NCBI RefSeq assembly: GCF_900240385.1
Contig: NZ_OEQH01000003.1
Location: 310,001 to 374,000 of the forward strand
Direction: 5' to 3'
DNA length: 64,000 bases
Source: Clostridium minihomine
GTDB lineage: Bacteria; Bacillota; Clostridia; Oscillospirales; Acutalibacteraceae
The notes under the pieces were generated by a model that was given only the letters and a program-made list of their open reading frames with translations, ran no database searches and was not told the DNA's origin. The translations under genes and the position numbers were made by a program. Below, in pieces: positions 44,139 through 52,707 of this stretch (positions within the stretch are counted from its first letter, which is position 1; every line of letters starts with the position of its first letter).

Positions 44139-45025
44139 TGAGAATGGAACAAGGATTATTGCTGAAAGGTATCGGCGGCTTCTATTATATAGAAGCCGCC
44201 GATACGGTGTATGAAGCCAAGGCCAGGGGGATTTTTCGCAAAAAAGGAATTACCCCCTTAGCAGGGGATTTGGTAGAGTTTAGCGTTGGTGACGATGATA
44301 CCTGCACCATTGAAACCATAGGGGAGAGAAAGAATTTTTTGATTCGCCCCCCAATTGCCAACCTGGATCAATTGTTTGTGGTGGTGTCAATTCTCAGCCC
44401 GATACCAAATCTTCTGGTGATTGATAAAATGATAGCGGCTGCGGAAGAAAAAAACATTGAGCCGATTGTGGTTTTTTCAAAAACGGATTTGCAATCTTGT
44501 GAGGAATACCGTCAAATTTATGAAACAGCAGGAATCCCTTTTGTGGCGGTTTCTTCTGTTAGCGGCGAGGGTGTGGATCGGGTTCGAGAAATGCTTTCGG
44601 GAAAGATTTCGGCTTTTTCGGGCAATTCCGGTGTGGGGAAATCCTCCTTATTAAACAGGCTGGATGAGCGCCTGAGCCTGCCCACGGCAGAAATTAGCCA
44701 AAAGCTGGGGCGCGGCCGGCATACCACCCGGCAAGTCGAGCTTTTAAAACTGGGGCCAGATACTTATGTGGCAGATACCCCGGGTTTTTCATCGGTTGAT
44801 ATGATTCAGACAGATTTGATTCATAAGGAAAACCTTCCTTATAATTTCCGGGAGTTCGCCCCTTATCTGCATCAGTGTCGGTTCCCTTCCTGTTCCCACA
44901 CAAAAGAAAAGGGCTGTGCGGTGTTAGCCGCCCTGGAAGAAGGAAAGGTTGCGCCTTCTCGCCATCAAAGTTATTTGGCCATGTATGAAGAAATCAAAAA
45001 TATTAAGGAATGGGAACACAAATGA
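44138..45025 (+). CDS. rsgA: Ribosome small-subunit GTPase RsgA
   Basis: The 295-residue protein has an N-terminal OB fold and a circularly permuted GTPase domain: the G4 motif FSKTDL comes before G1 GNSGVGKS (162-169) and G3 DTPGF. It ends with the zinc finger C-x4-C-S-H-x5-C. It checks 30S maturation and releases late assembly factors. Its ATG overlaps the prkC stop and its stop overlaps the thiN start. Confidence 0.95.
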   Translation: MRMEQGLLLKGIGGFYYIEAADTVYEAKARGIFRKKGITPLAGDLVEFSVGDDDTCTIETIGERKNFLIRPPIANLDQLFVVVSILSPIPNLLVIDKMIAAAEEKNIEPIVVFSKTDLQSCEEYRQIYETAGIPFVAVSSVSGEGVDRVREMLSGKISAFSGNSGVGKSSLLNRLDERLSLPTAEISQKLGRGRHTTRQVELLKLGPDTYVADTPGFSSVDMIQTDLIHKENLPYNFREFAPYLHQCRFPSCSHTKEKGCAVLAALEEGKVAPSRHQSYLAMYEEIKNIKEWEHK

Positions 45026-45654
45026 AAACTTGCGTAATTATTGGTTCGGTTCCGGTGAAAAACTCGAACCTGTTAAAGGAATATTGTACGGAATCCTTTG
45101 TCGTTTGTGCCGACGGCGGGCTTGATGTGGCGCAGCAGCATGGAATCATTCCCGATTTGCTGGTTGGGGATTTTGATTCCGCAAAATCAGAACCGCCGGC
45201 AGGGGTAGAAGTCATTCGTCTTCCGGTTCATAAGGATGAATCAGATACGATGTTTGCCGTGCGCGAAGCAATGCGCCGGGGCTATCAGGAATTTATTCTT
45301 ATGGGGGTTTTGGGCGGCGAACGGTTTGACCATTCCTATGCGGCACTTTGCGTTTTGCAATTTATTGCGATGCAAAGCGGCCGGGGCGTGGCGGTTGGCG
45401 ATGGCTGCCAAGTGTTTGTTTTGTCCAGCGGGCGTTTGCGCCTTCGGGATATGGCAGGGCAGGGGGTTTCGGTATTCCCCTTTGGCGTTCCCAGCTGCAT
45501 GGTCACTTATCAGGGCTTGGAATACCCTTTAAATCGCCATACGCTGTATTCTCAGGATCCTTTGGGGGTCAGTAATCAAATTTTAGATTCCAGTGCAGAA
45601 ATTATTTTGCATTCTGGCATCGCTTTAATAATTGTACAGGAACCAAATTTCTAA
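45022..45654 (+). CDS. thiN: Thiamine pyrophosphokinase
   Basis: The 210-residue protein starts MKTCVIIGSVP and shows ADGGLDVAQQHGIIPDLLVGDFDS (about 28-51) with the Asp residues of ThiN, then HKDESDTMFAVREA and GGERFDHSYAAL. It converts thiamine to thiamine pyrophosphate using ATP. ATG 45022 overlaps the rsgA stop. In Bacillus rpe lies between rsgA and thiN; it is missing here. Confidence 0.92.
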   Translation: MKTCVIIGSVPVKNSNLLKEYCTESFVVCADGGLDVAQQHGIIPDLLVGDFDSAKSEPPAGVEVIRLPVHKDESDTMFAVREAMRRGYQEFILMGVLGGERFDHSYAALCVLQFIAMQSGRGVAVGDGCQVFVLSSGRLRLRDMAGQGVSVFPFGVPSCMVTYQGLEYPLNRHTLYSQDPLGVSNQILDSSAEIILHSGIALIIVQEPNF

Positions 45655-45721
45655 TTGCGTATATACTGTAATAAGGCGAAAACAGAAATAAGCCTTATAC
45701 TGGATATGGGCGGTGAGTTTT

Positions 45722-45877
45722 ATGCGGAAGGGGTGCAAACGCGGGGGCGGTCTGGCGGCTTATGCGGTGGCATTTGGTTTAGGATTGGTTCTTTCGTGTT
45801 TTCTTCCGATAGGGCTTACCATGTTCATCATGGCGGTACTAGTGGTGGCGCTGGGAATTGCGCTGCTGCGCTGCTGA
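45722..45877 (+). CDS. Small membrane protein between thiN and spoVM, 51 aa
   Basis: An ATG behind GGGCGGTGAG opens 51 codons: a basic start with two cysteines (MRKGCKRGGG), then two hydrophobic helices separated by CFLPIGL, ending LLRC. It sits 67 bp after thiN and 22 bp before spoVM. A TAAGGC/GCCTTA dyad lies just before it. The position suggests a small sporulation or envelope protein, but I know no function for it. Confidence 0.6.
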   Translation: MRKGCKRGGGLAAYAVAFGLGLVLSCFLPIGLTMFIMAVLVVALGIALLRC

Positions 45878-45899
45878 ACATAATTAGGAGGTCTGTACA

Positions 45900-45986
45900 A
45901 TGAAAGTTGTAGTAGTAAGAAGCTCCGGGTTTTTTGGCTTTATTTTGAGGAAAATGTTCGGGATTCCCAAAAATCATGAAGAGTAA
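45900..45986 (+). CDS. spoVM: Stage V sporulation protein SpoVM, 28 aa
   Basis: A clean AGGAGG with 8 bases spacing precedes a 28-codon frame, MKVVVVRSSGFFGFILRKMF followed by GIPKNHEE. It matches the SpoVM plan: a short strand, a glycine/phenylalanine amphipathic helix and a charged end (Bacillus: MKFYTIKLPKFLGGIVRAM). SpoVM binds the convex outer forespore membrane and recruits SpoIVA. Position downstream of thiN is the same as in Bacillus, and spoIVA and sipL follow directly. The gene is too short for routine gene finders. Confidence 0.88.
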   Translation: MKVVVVRSSGFFGFILRKMFGIPKNHEE

Positions 45987-46013
45987 GGAACCGCAGTCAA
46001 AATTACAGCACAT

Positions 46014-46050
46014 AAAAAGAAGAGCCGGCCTTGTGCCGGCTCTTCTTTTT
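46014..46050 (+). terminator. Intrinsic terminator after spoVM
   Basis: A 16-bp near-perfect stem (AAAAAGAAGAGCCGGC and complement) with a 5-base loop ends in T5. Confidence 0.95.
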
Positions 46051-46125
46051 CTATTTTATTTTTAGCATATCCGGGACAGGATGCGAATAGAAATTAGGTA
46101 GAAACAGGAAAAGGAGAGAATCTCT

Positions 46126-47664
46126 ATGGAGTATACACTCAACCGGCAGTCCATCTGCGCCAGCGAGATCATATTTGACGGCTGCCAGGAACAGCCGATC
46201 GACCTGGATTTCAGCCTTCCTGATTATTGTCCGGATATACAGCGCATCTTAAAATGCCAGGTTTGCCCCCGTATTACCAGCAGAACTATCATGGGGGATC
46301 ATCTGGAAATAGAAGGCTCTGCGGCAATTAAGGTGATTTATCTGGATTCCGGTGGAGGTTGTATCCGGTGCTGTGAAAATGTCAAACCATTTTCCGCGTC
46401 CATCCAGCTGAAAAAACAGGCGGAGGACGCCGTGATCTTTACCAGCACCCGGGTGGAATATATTAATTGCCGGGCAACCAGTCCCCGCCGTTTGGATATT
46501 CATGGGGCATTTTCCATTTGCGCCAAGGTGGCGGAAAAGTCTTATCAGGAATTTGTAAAAGAAATTCAAGGGGAAGACATTCAGCAAAAAAGTCAGCAAA
46601 TTCCAACAAGCCAGGTAACGGCCATTTCTCAGCAGCAGTTTTCTGTGTCAGAGGTTTTGGAAATCAGCGACAGCAAGCCGCCGGCCAACACCATGATTCG
46701 TACCGGGGCAACCGCTTGTGTTCATGACTACAAAGTGGTGACGGGAAAACTGATTTTAAAGGGGGAAGTCAGTGTAAAACTGCTTTATGCCCCCGAATCG
46801 GATGATATGCTGCCGGAAGCAATGGAATATGTGATTCCATACAGCCAAATGGTAGATTGCGATGGTTTGGAAGAAGATCATCTTTGTGATGTGAATGTGG
46901 ATGTTCTGGGCTTTGACGTTCAAATCAAAAGCGATTCCTCTGGCGAAAATACGCTCTTCGAATCTGATATTCGAATGGCAGCCAACCTGATAGCCTATGA
47001 GGACACCGAAATATCCATTGTCACAGACGCTTACTCTACCGAGTTTGAATTGGAAACTCAAACTCAGTCCAAAGCAGTGTTCCGTTTGGTAGAAATGATT
47101 AATGACACCGTCACCCAAAAGAACAGCTTTGAATTAGGGGAAGGCGGTATTACAAAAGTCATTGACATCTGGAACGAAATCAGCAGCGTATCCGCTGAAG
47201 AAGACGAAGATCAATTACACTTTACCGGCAAGCTGAATCTGTGTATTTTAGCTCTTAACGCACAGGAAAAACCCTTCTATTTTGAACGGGTTGTGGATTT
47301 TTCCGGCAGTCACGAATGGCGTCAAAAACCGAAAGGAGTATTTTGCGCTCCCCGGGTAGATGTCAGCAATATTAGCTTCCGTATCACAGGCAGCACAGGA
47401 ATCGAGGTCAAAACAGAGTTAAGACTGACCGCTGCCGTGTTCCAGTCCAGCAGTTATAAAATGATTGCCGATGCCAACGCAGATGAAACACGCGTGCGGT
47501 CTAAAGATTCCTCGGCGGCGCTTACCATTTATTTTGCCGACGCAGGGGAGAGCCTTTGGGAAATCGCCCGGCGCTACTGCACTTCAATCGATGCAATTAA
47601 AAAAGAAAACGAGCTGGAGGAAGACTTTGCTGAGAATAGGGGGATGCTGTTAATTCCAATGTAA
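46126..47664 (+). CDS. sipL: SipL-like SpoIVA-interacting coat assembly protein (DUF3794 + LysM)
   Basis: The 512-residue protein has repeated DUF3794 segments (an acidic QPIDLDFSLPDYCPDIQRIL start, then two further beta-rich units) and a C-terminal LysM domain (about 465-512, SLWEIARRYCTSIDAIKKEN ending MLLIPM). This is the layout and size of SipL of Clostridioides difficile, whose LysM domain binds SpoIVA during coat assembly. It lies 44 bp before spoIVA and after spoVM, which strongly supports that role. The start follows AAAGGAGAG. Confidence 0.85.
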   Translation: MEYTLNRQSICASEIIFDGCQEQPIDLDFSLPDYCPDIQRILKCQVCPRITSRTIMGDHLEIEGSAAIKVIYLDSGGGCIRCCENVKPFSASIQLKKQAEDAVIFTSTRVEYINCRATSPRRLDIHGAFSICAKVAEKSYQEFVKEIQGEDIQQKSQQIPTSQVTAISQQQFSVSEVLEISDSKPPANTMIRTGATACVHDYKVVTGKLILKGEVSVKLLYAPESDDMLPEAMEYVIPYSQMVDCDGLEEDHLCDVNVDVLGFDVQIKSDSSGENTLFESDIRMAANLIAYEDTEISIVTDAYSTEFELETQTQSKAVFRLVEMINDTVTQKNSFELGEGGITKVIDIWNEISSVSAEEDEDQLHFTGKLNLCILALNAQEKPFYFERVVDFSGSHEWRQKPKGVFCAPRVDVSNISFRITGSTGIEVKTELRLTAAVFQSSSYKMIADANADETRVRSKDSSAALTIYFADAGESLWEIARRYCTSIDAIKKENELEEDFAENRGMLLIPM

Positions 47665-47707
47665 GTGTTCCCAAAAAATAAAATTCTCTGCCTGAGGGGG
47701 AGGTAAA

Positions 47708-49186
47708 ATGGAAGAGCGTAATATTTATCAAGATATTTCTGAACGCACCAATGGTGATATTTATATTGGTGTGGTTGGCCCGGTGCGTACCGGCAAGTCG
47801 ACTTTTATCAAAAAGTTTATGGATTCCGTAGTCATTCCCAATATGGATGAAAACTACCGGCGTGACAGGGCCATTGACGAAATGCCCCAATCTGCAGCCG
47901 GGCGGACTATCATGACCACAGAGCCCAAGTTTATTCCGGAACAGGCGGTTACCGTACATATTGACGACAAAGCAACGTTCAACGTACGCATGATCGACTG
48001 TGTGGGATACATTGTGCCCAGCGCCCTTGGGTATATTGAAAACGATCTGCCCCGCATGATTCGTACCCCCTGGTACGATGAGCCCATTCCCTTTAACATG
48101 GCGGCAGAAATCGGTACCCAAAAGGTCATTACCGAACATTCTACCATCGGTTTGGTGATTACTACTGATGGCAGTATCAGCGAAATCCCCAGGGATGAAT
48201 ATGAAGAAGCCGAAGAAAGAGTCATTTCGGAACTAAAAGAAATCAAAAAACCATTTATTATTCTTTTGAACAGCACGGCTCCGGCAGAGCCGCAAACCCA
48301 GGCATTGGCAGAAGAGATGCAAAAGAAATACAAGGTTCCCGTTATGCCGGTTAACTGCCTGGAACTGGAAGAAAAACAGATCCGTGACATCTTGTCAAAA
48401 GTGCTGTTTGAATTCCCGGTAAAAGAAATTAAAATTGATATGCCCCATTGGCTTTCTTCTTTGGAGAAAAACCATTGGCTGCGCTCGGTTATCTTTAACG
48501 TCATTCAGCAATCAGCCGCAAAGATTTCCCGTATTCGTGAGGTTGGGAATCTGGTGGACGACGTTTCCAAATGCGAGCAGGTGGGCGGCGCCCAAACATT
48601 GTCTGTCGATTTGGGCACCGGTTGTGCCAGAGTGGAAATTCAACTGAAAAACGACTTGTTCTATCAGATTTTGGGAGAAAAAACCGGACTGGAACTGCAC
48701 AACGAAGGGGAGCTGCTGTCCTCTGTTCTGGAACTGGCCGAAATCAAGAAGGAATATGATAAAATCCGTGATGCCTATCAGGATGTGATGGATACCGGAT
48801 ACGGCATCGTAATGCCCACTTTGGATGAACTGACTTTGGAAGAACCAGAGATCATCAAGCAGGGCGGAAAATACGGAATTCGCCTGAAAGCAGCCGCACC
48901 TTCGATTCATATGATGCGCACCAGAATCAGTACGGAGCTTACACCCATTGTTGGGTCGGAACAGCAATCCGAAGAGCTGGTTATGTATATGATGAAAGAA
49001 TTTGAGGAAAGTCCGGGCAAAATCTGGGAATCCAATATCTTTGGCAAATCACTGCATGAGCTGGTCAATGAAGGAATGCACAATAAATTATACCGCATGC
49101 CTTCTGATGCCCGCGATAAGATGAAAGAAACCATCGAGCGAATCATCAATGATGGCTGCAACGGCCTGATTTGCATTATCTTATAG
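47708..49186 (+). CDS. spoIVA: Stage IV sporulation protein A, coat basement ATPase
   Basis: The 492-residue protein begins EERNIYQDISERTNGDIYIG and has the Walker A motif GPVRTGKS (24-31), followed by the YRRDRAIDEMPQSAAGRTIMTTEPKF region and the typical C-terminal domain ending in NDGCNGLICIIL-like sequence. SpoIVA hydrolyses ATP to polymerise on the forespore surface and forms the base of the spore coat. The start follows GGGGGAGG. It completes the spoVM-sipL-spoIVA trio. Confidence 0.97.
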   Translation: MEERNIYQDISERTNGDIYIGVVGPVRTGKSTFIKKFMDSVVIPNMDENYRRDRAIDEMPQSAAGRTIMTTEPKFIPEQAVTVHIDDKATFNVRMIDCVGYIVPSALGYIENDLPRMIRTPWYDEPIPFNMAAEIGTQKVITEHSTIGLVITTDGSISEIPRDEYEEAEERVISELKEIKKPFIILLNSTAPAEPQTQALAEEMQKKYKVPVMPVNCLELEEKQIRDILSKVLFEFPVKEIKIDMPHWLSSLEKNHWLRSVIFNVIQQSAAKISRIREVGNLVDDVSKCEQVGGAQTLSVDLGTGCARVEIQLKNDLFYQILGEKTGLELHNEGELLSSVLELAEIKKEYDKIRDAYQDVMDTGYGIVMPTLDELTLEEPEIIKQGGKYGIRLKAAAPSIHMMRTRISTELTPIVGSEQQSEELVMYMMKEFEESPGKIWESNIFGKSLHELVNEGMHNKLYRMPSDARDKMKETIERIINDGCNGLICIIL

Positions 49187-49224
49187 GCTTTGCCGAAAAA
49201 GGATTTTTTCTAAAAGCTTATTTC

Positions 49225-49279
49225 ACAAAAAACGCGCTTTGAAATGGCTGTATCAGCCACGACAAGGCGCGTTTTTGTA
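49225..49279. terminator. Bidirectional terminator between spoIVA and the nitroreductase gene
   Basis: ACAAAAACGCGC-type arms pair over a long span, with an inner TGGCTG/CAGCCA hairpin, and the right arm ends in T5. A-rich sequence on the left arm serves the minus strand. Confidence 0.8.
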
Positions 49280-49315
49280 TGAATTAAAATAAGAATACGT
49301 TTTCGGTACTTTGGG

Positions 49316-49840
49316 TCAGCCTTCTATTTTTTGATAAAAGACTGTTTTTTCAATTTCCAGTCGATCTGCGTGAAGTCTGCTGGGCTTTGCATCCTCACGG
49401 GGATACCCCATCATTAAAATGGATACCGGAACAATGTGGGGCGGCAAATTAAAGTGTTCCCGCACTGCTTTGGGGTCAAAATGAGCAACCCAAGTGGAGC
49501 CGATTCCAAGCTGATGGCCTTCCAACATCATATGTGTGGCAACGATAGAAGCATCCACTTCTCCCATATCCGCATTGTCAAATTCCCGTTTCCAGCTGAC
49601 ATTTTTATCATAGCATACCAGCAAAGCAAGTGTCGGGTGAAAGCGGAAGGGGCTGCATTCTTCTAACTTGGCCATTTCTTCGGCTTCCCGCAGCACTAAA
49701 ATGCGCTGGGACTGATTATTATGGGCGGTCGGCGCAACGCGGCCGGCTTCTAAAATCAAATCCAGCGTTTCTTGTTCCACTTTTTTGTCGCTGAATTTTC
49801 GAACGGAATATCTGTCTTTTGCCAATTCTAAAAAACTCAT
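49316..49840 (-). CDS. Nitroreductase-family flavoprotein
   Basis: The start at 49840 (MSFLELAKDRYSVRKFSDKK) follows AGGAG; a longer start at 49864 is less likely. The 174-residue protein shows the FMN-binding nitroreductase pattern: RYSVRKFS, an APTAHNNQSQRILVL segment, and a late GIGSTWVAHFDPKAV stretch. By family it reduces nitro compounds, quinones or flavins with NAD(P)H. It is a single gene, convergent with spoIVA. Confidence 0.88.
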   Translation of the reverse strand: MSFLELAKDRYSVRKFSDKKVEQETLDLILEAGRVAPTAHNNQSQRILVLREAEEMAKLEECSPFRFHPTLALLVCYDKNVSWKREFDNADMGEVDASIVATHMMLEGHQLGIGSTWVAHFDPKAVREHFNLPPHIVPVSILMMGYPREDAKPSRLHADRLEIEKTVFYQKIEG

Positions 49841-49983
49841 GTCCAGTCTCCTATCTCCTATCAATCAATTCATCTCTAGTATAGACGAATTTCATTCTTC
49901 TACCAAATTATAACTCCTTTTTCGTCAAGATGCAAGGAATCTCAAAGAAGTTGTTATTTTTTTATCAATTAACCTTTGTGAAC

Positions 49984-50012
49984 TTGAATTTCATAATTAA
50001 TCAAGGTATAAT
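49984..50012 (+). promoter_or_regulatory. Promoter for nfnAB
   Basis: TTGAAT and a perfect TATAAT are separated by 17 bases, about 315 bp before nfnA. The long distance implies a 5' leader of roughly 300 bases. Confidence 0.65.
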
Positions 50013-50121
50013 AGCATAACGGTATCAGTGAAAGCAGTGTTTTTGCTGTTTGGGAACAATAAATTATTATTTTTTGCTTTTGTTACCGTTTTAATGTTTA
50101 TTTTGGAATTGCACCAAAGCG

Positions 50122-50292
50122 GTGATTTAAATCACTTCACAGTGTCAAGAAAGCAAAGGCTTTACTGTTCGTGAAAATAGGGAATCATCTGATGATTCCC
50201 GTACTTATTCTGCCGTTTAGGCAGTATGTTCCTCAATAAGTGATCCTGCGCGATTTTAGCAATGCAGACAAAAGGCTATTAGGCAAATCGCG
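50122..50292 (+). promoter_or_regulatory. Palindrome-rich leader of nfnAB, possible cis-regulatory RNA or operators
   Basis: The 485-bp gap before nfnA has no gene. It holds a 14-bp perfect palindrome GTGATTTAAATCAC (50122-50135), a 21-bp inverted repeat GGGAATCATC-T-GATGATTCCC (50180-50200), a CTGCC/GGCAG hairpin (about 50209-50223) and a CGCGATTT/AAATCGCG helix (50249-50256 with 50285-50292) that encloses a TAGC/GCTA stem. These could be binding sites for a redox or metabolic regulator, or a structured leader. No known riboswitch consensus is recognised. Confidence 0.5.
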
Positions 50293-50325
50293 TGAAATTA
50301 TATTTTATGTAAAGGAAGTGGCGGA

Positions 50326-51174
50326 ATGTTTACGGTTTTGGAAAAACGAAGGTTAAATGATTCCATGACTTTAATGGTAGTGGATGCCCCGTTTATTGCA
50401 AAAAAGGCGCAGGCGGGCCAGTTCATTATTCTGCGGGTAAATGAATTTGGAGAAAGAATTCCATTAACGATTGCTGACTATGATAGAGAAAAGGGTACCA
50501 TTACCATCATTTTTCAAAAGGTTGGCAAAACAACTCTTTTGCTGGATCAGCTGGAAGAGGGAGAAAAGATTTTGGACTTCATCGGCCCGTTAGGAACCGC
50601 TTCCCACCTGGAAGGATATCACAAGGCTGCGGTTATTGGCGGCGGAGCCGGATGCGCCATTGCGTATCCCCAGGCGAAGGCACTGCATGAAATGGGCGCC
50701 AAGGTTGACATGATTGCCGGTTTCCGGAATCAGGATATTGTCATTCTGGAAGAGGAAATGCGCGCAGCCAGCGAAAATTTATTTGTGATGACCGATGATG
50801 GTTCCAATGGAAATAAAGGCTTTGTGACCGATGCATTAAAAAAGCAGATTGAAGCAGGCGTAAATTACGATTTGGTCATCGCCATTGGTCCGCTTCCCAT
50901 GATGCGTGCGGTTTGTGAATTAACCCGCCCTTATGCAATTAAGACGATTATCAGTATGAATCCCATTATGATTGACGGAACCGGAATGTGTGGCGGATGC
51001 CGGGTAACAGTGGGTGGAGAAACCAAATTTGCCTGTGTAGACGGCCCGGATTTTGACGGCCATCTGGTGGATTTTGACGAGGCAATTCTTCGCACCAGAA
51101 CCTATCGTGAAGACGAGGGAGAAGCTACCCGGGAATACAACTGTCGGTTGATGGAGGGCGCAAAAAATGGCTAA
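50326..51174 (+). CDS. nfnA: NfnA, FAD/NAD-binding subunit of the bifurcating transhydrogenase
   Basis: The 282-residue protein is a ferredoxin-NADP reductase-like subunit: a flavin-binding barrel (PLTIADYDREKGTITIIFQKVG), an NAD-binding region with GGGAGCAIAYPQAKAL, and a C-terminal [2Fe-2S] cluster motif MCGGCRVTV ... FACVDGPDFDG. In the NfnAB complex it couples NADH and reduced ferredoxin to NADP+ reduction. The gene overlaps nfnB by 8 bp. The start follows AAAGGAAG. Confidence 0.92.
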   Translation: MFTVLEKRRLNDSMTLMVVDAPFIAKKAQAGQFIILRVNEFGERIPLTIADYDREKGTITIIFQKVGKTTLLLDQLEEGEKILDFIGPLGTASHLEGYHKAAVIGGGAGCAIAYPQAKALHEMGAKVDMIAGFRNQDIVILEEEMRAASENLFVMTDDGSNGNKGFVTDALKKQIEAGVNYDLVIAIGPLPMMRAVCELTRPYAIKTIISMNPIMIDGTGMCGGCRVTVGGETKFACVDGPDFDGHLVDFDEAILRTRTYREDEGEATREYNCRLMEGAKNG

Positions 51175-52564
51175 ACCAAATATGAATCCGAAAAAAACAC
51201 CAATGCCGGAACAGGAGCCTTTGGTTCGCAACCGCAATTTTGAAGAAGTCACTTTGGGGTATACGGACGAAATGGCTTTAGAAGAAGCGCAGCGCTGCCT
51301 GCAGTGCAAACATAAACCCTGTGTCAGCGGCTGTCCGGTAAATGTGCGAATCCCCGAATTTATTCAAAAGATAATCGAAGGGGATATCGAGCAGGCATAC
51401 CATATCATTACCGGAACCAACTCTTTGCCCGCTGTTTGCGGCCGCGTATGTCCGCAGGAATCCCAGTGCGAAGCCAAATGTGTTCGGGGAATTAAGAACG
51501 AACCCGTTGGCATTGGACGGCTGGAGCGCTATGTGGCAGATTGGTACATGAAAAACAAAGAACGTGAGCCGGTGAAAACCGAACCAAACGGACATAAGGT
51601 AGCTGTGGTTGGCGCAGGACCTGCGGGCCTGACCTGTGCGGGCGATTTGAATGCCTTGGGTTATTCCGTCACGGTATTTGAAGCACTGCACACCGCCGGC
51701 GGTGTGCTGATGTATGGAATTCCCCAGTTTCGTCTGCCCAAAGAGATTGTGGAAAAAGAAATCAATGTTCTGAAAGCCAATGGAGTGGAAATTCAGACCG
51801 ATATGGTAATCGGTAAGGTTCTTTCTGTGGACGAGTTATTTGAAATGGGCTATGAGGCAATCTTTATTGGTTCTGGCGCTGGACTGCCCAGTTTTATGAA
51901 TATTCCCGGAGAAGGACTGGTTGGAGTATTTTCTGCCAACGAATTCTTAACCCGGATTAACCTGATGAAGGCTTATAAAGAAGGATACGATACCCCGATT
52001 ATCCGGCCCAAGAGCGTTGCCGTATGCGGCGGTGGAAACGTAGCCATGGATGCGGCCCGCAGCGCCAAGCGTTTGGGTGCAGAACAGGTGTATATCGTTT
52101 ATCGCCGTGCAGAAGAGCAGATGCCGGCTCGTTTGGAAGAAATCCATCACGCCAAGGAAGAAGAGGTTATCTTACAATTGCTGACCAATCCGGTTGCTAT
52201 TCATGGCAATGAAAACGGCCGTGTTACTGATATTGAGTGCGTCAAAATGGAATTGGGTGAGCCTGATGCCAGTGGACGCCAAAGACCGGTAGAGGTCAAA
52301 GACTCCAATTTCAAAATTCCCGTGGACTGCGTGGTTATGGCCATCGGAAACTCCCCGAACCCGCTGCTGACGAAAAGTACCGAAGGACTGGAAACCAACC
52401 GCCACGGATGCCTGGTAGTCAACGAAGAAACACTGGAAACCACCCGTGAGGGCGTTTTTGCCGGTGGTGACGCAGTAACCGGGGCCGCAACTGTCATTCT
52501 GGCAATGGGTGAGGGCAAAAAAGCAGCCAAGTCCATTGACGAATACATTAAAGTTAAAAAATAA
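51167..52564 (+). CDS. nfnB: NfnB, GltD-like flavin and iron-sulfur subunit
   Basis: The 465-residue protein has two N-terminal 4Fe-4S cysteine sets (C-L-Q-C-x3-P-C-x3-CP and CGRVCPQESQCEAKC), then a GAGPAGLTCAGDL flavin-binding fold and a second nucleotide-binding GGGNVAMDAARSAKRLG. This matches the large subunit of glutamate synthase-like and Nfn enzymes. Without a glutamate synthase domain beside it, the NADH-dependent ferredoxin:NADP+ oxidoreductase reading is best. A strong terminator follows. Confidence 0.93.
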   Translation: MAKPNMNPKKTPMPEQEPLVRNRNFEEVTLGYTDEMALEEAQRCLQCKHKPCVSGCPVNVRIPEFIQKIIEGDIEQAYHIITGTNSLPAVCGRVCPQESQCEAKCVRGIKNEPVGIGRLERYVADWYMKNKEREPVKTEPNGHKVAVVGAGPAGLTCAGDLNALGYSVTVFEALHTAGGVLMYGIPQFRLPKEIVEKEINVLKANGVEIQTDMVIGKVLSVDELFEMGYEAIFIGSGAGLPSFMNIPGEGLVGVFSANEFLTRINLMKAYKEGYDTPIIRPKSVAVCGGGNVAMDAARSAKRLGAEQVYIVYRRAEEQMPARLEEIHHAKEEEVILQLLTNPVAIHGNENGRVTDIECVKMELGEPDASGRQRPVEVKDSNFKIPVDCVVMAIGNSPNPLLTKSTEGLETNRHGCLVVNEETLETTREGVFAGGDAVTGAATVILAMGEGKKAAKSIDEYIKVKK

Positions 52565-52583
52565 ATTTTGTAATATTTTTAAA

Positions 52584-52618
52584 AATCCGTCGTATTTTTT
52601 ACGGCGGATTATTTTTTT
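52584..52618 (+). terminator. Intrinsic terminator after nfnB
   Basis: A 10-bp stem (AATCCGTCGT with ACGGCGGATT, one G-T) with a 7-base loop is followed by A then T7. Confidence 0.92.
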
Positions 52619-52707
52619 GTTTCTTTTCAGAAATCGGCAGCAGCTTGTCCTGCGTTCTCTTTTGGTACTGGCTCTCATATAAATAAATTGACAGGGAGGG
52701 ATATCAA

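Noticed and set aside
50101-50200. Rex operator in the nfnAB leader
   Set aside because: The palindromes do not match the TTGTTAA-N4-TTAACAA pattern.
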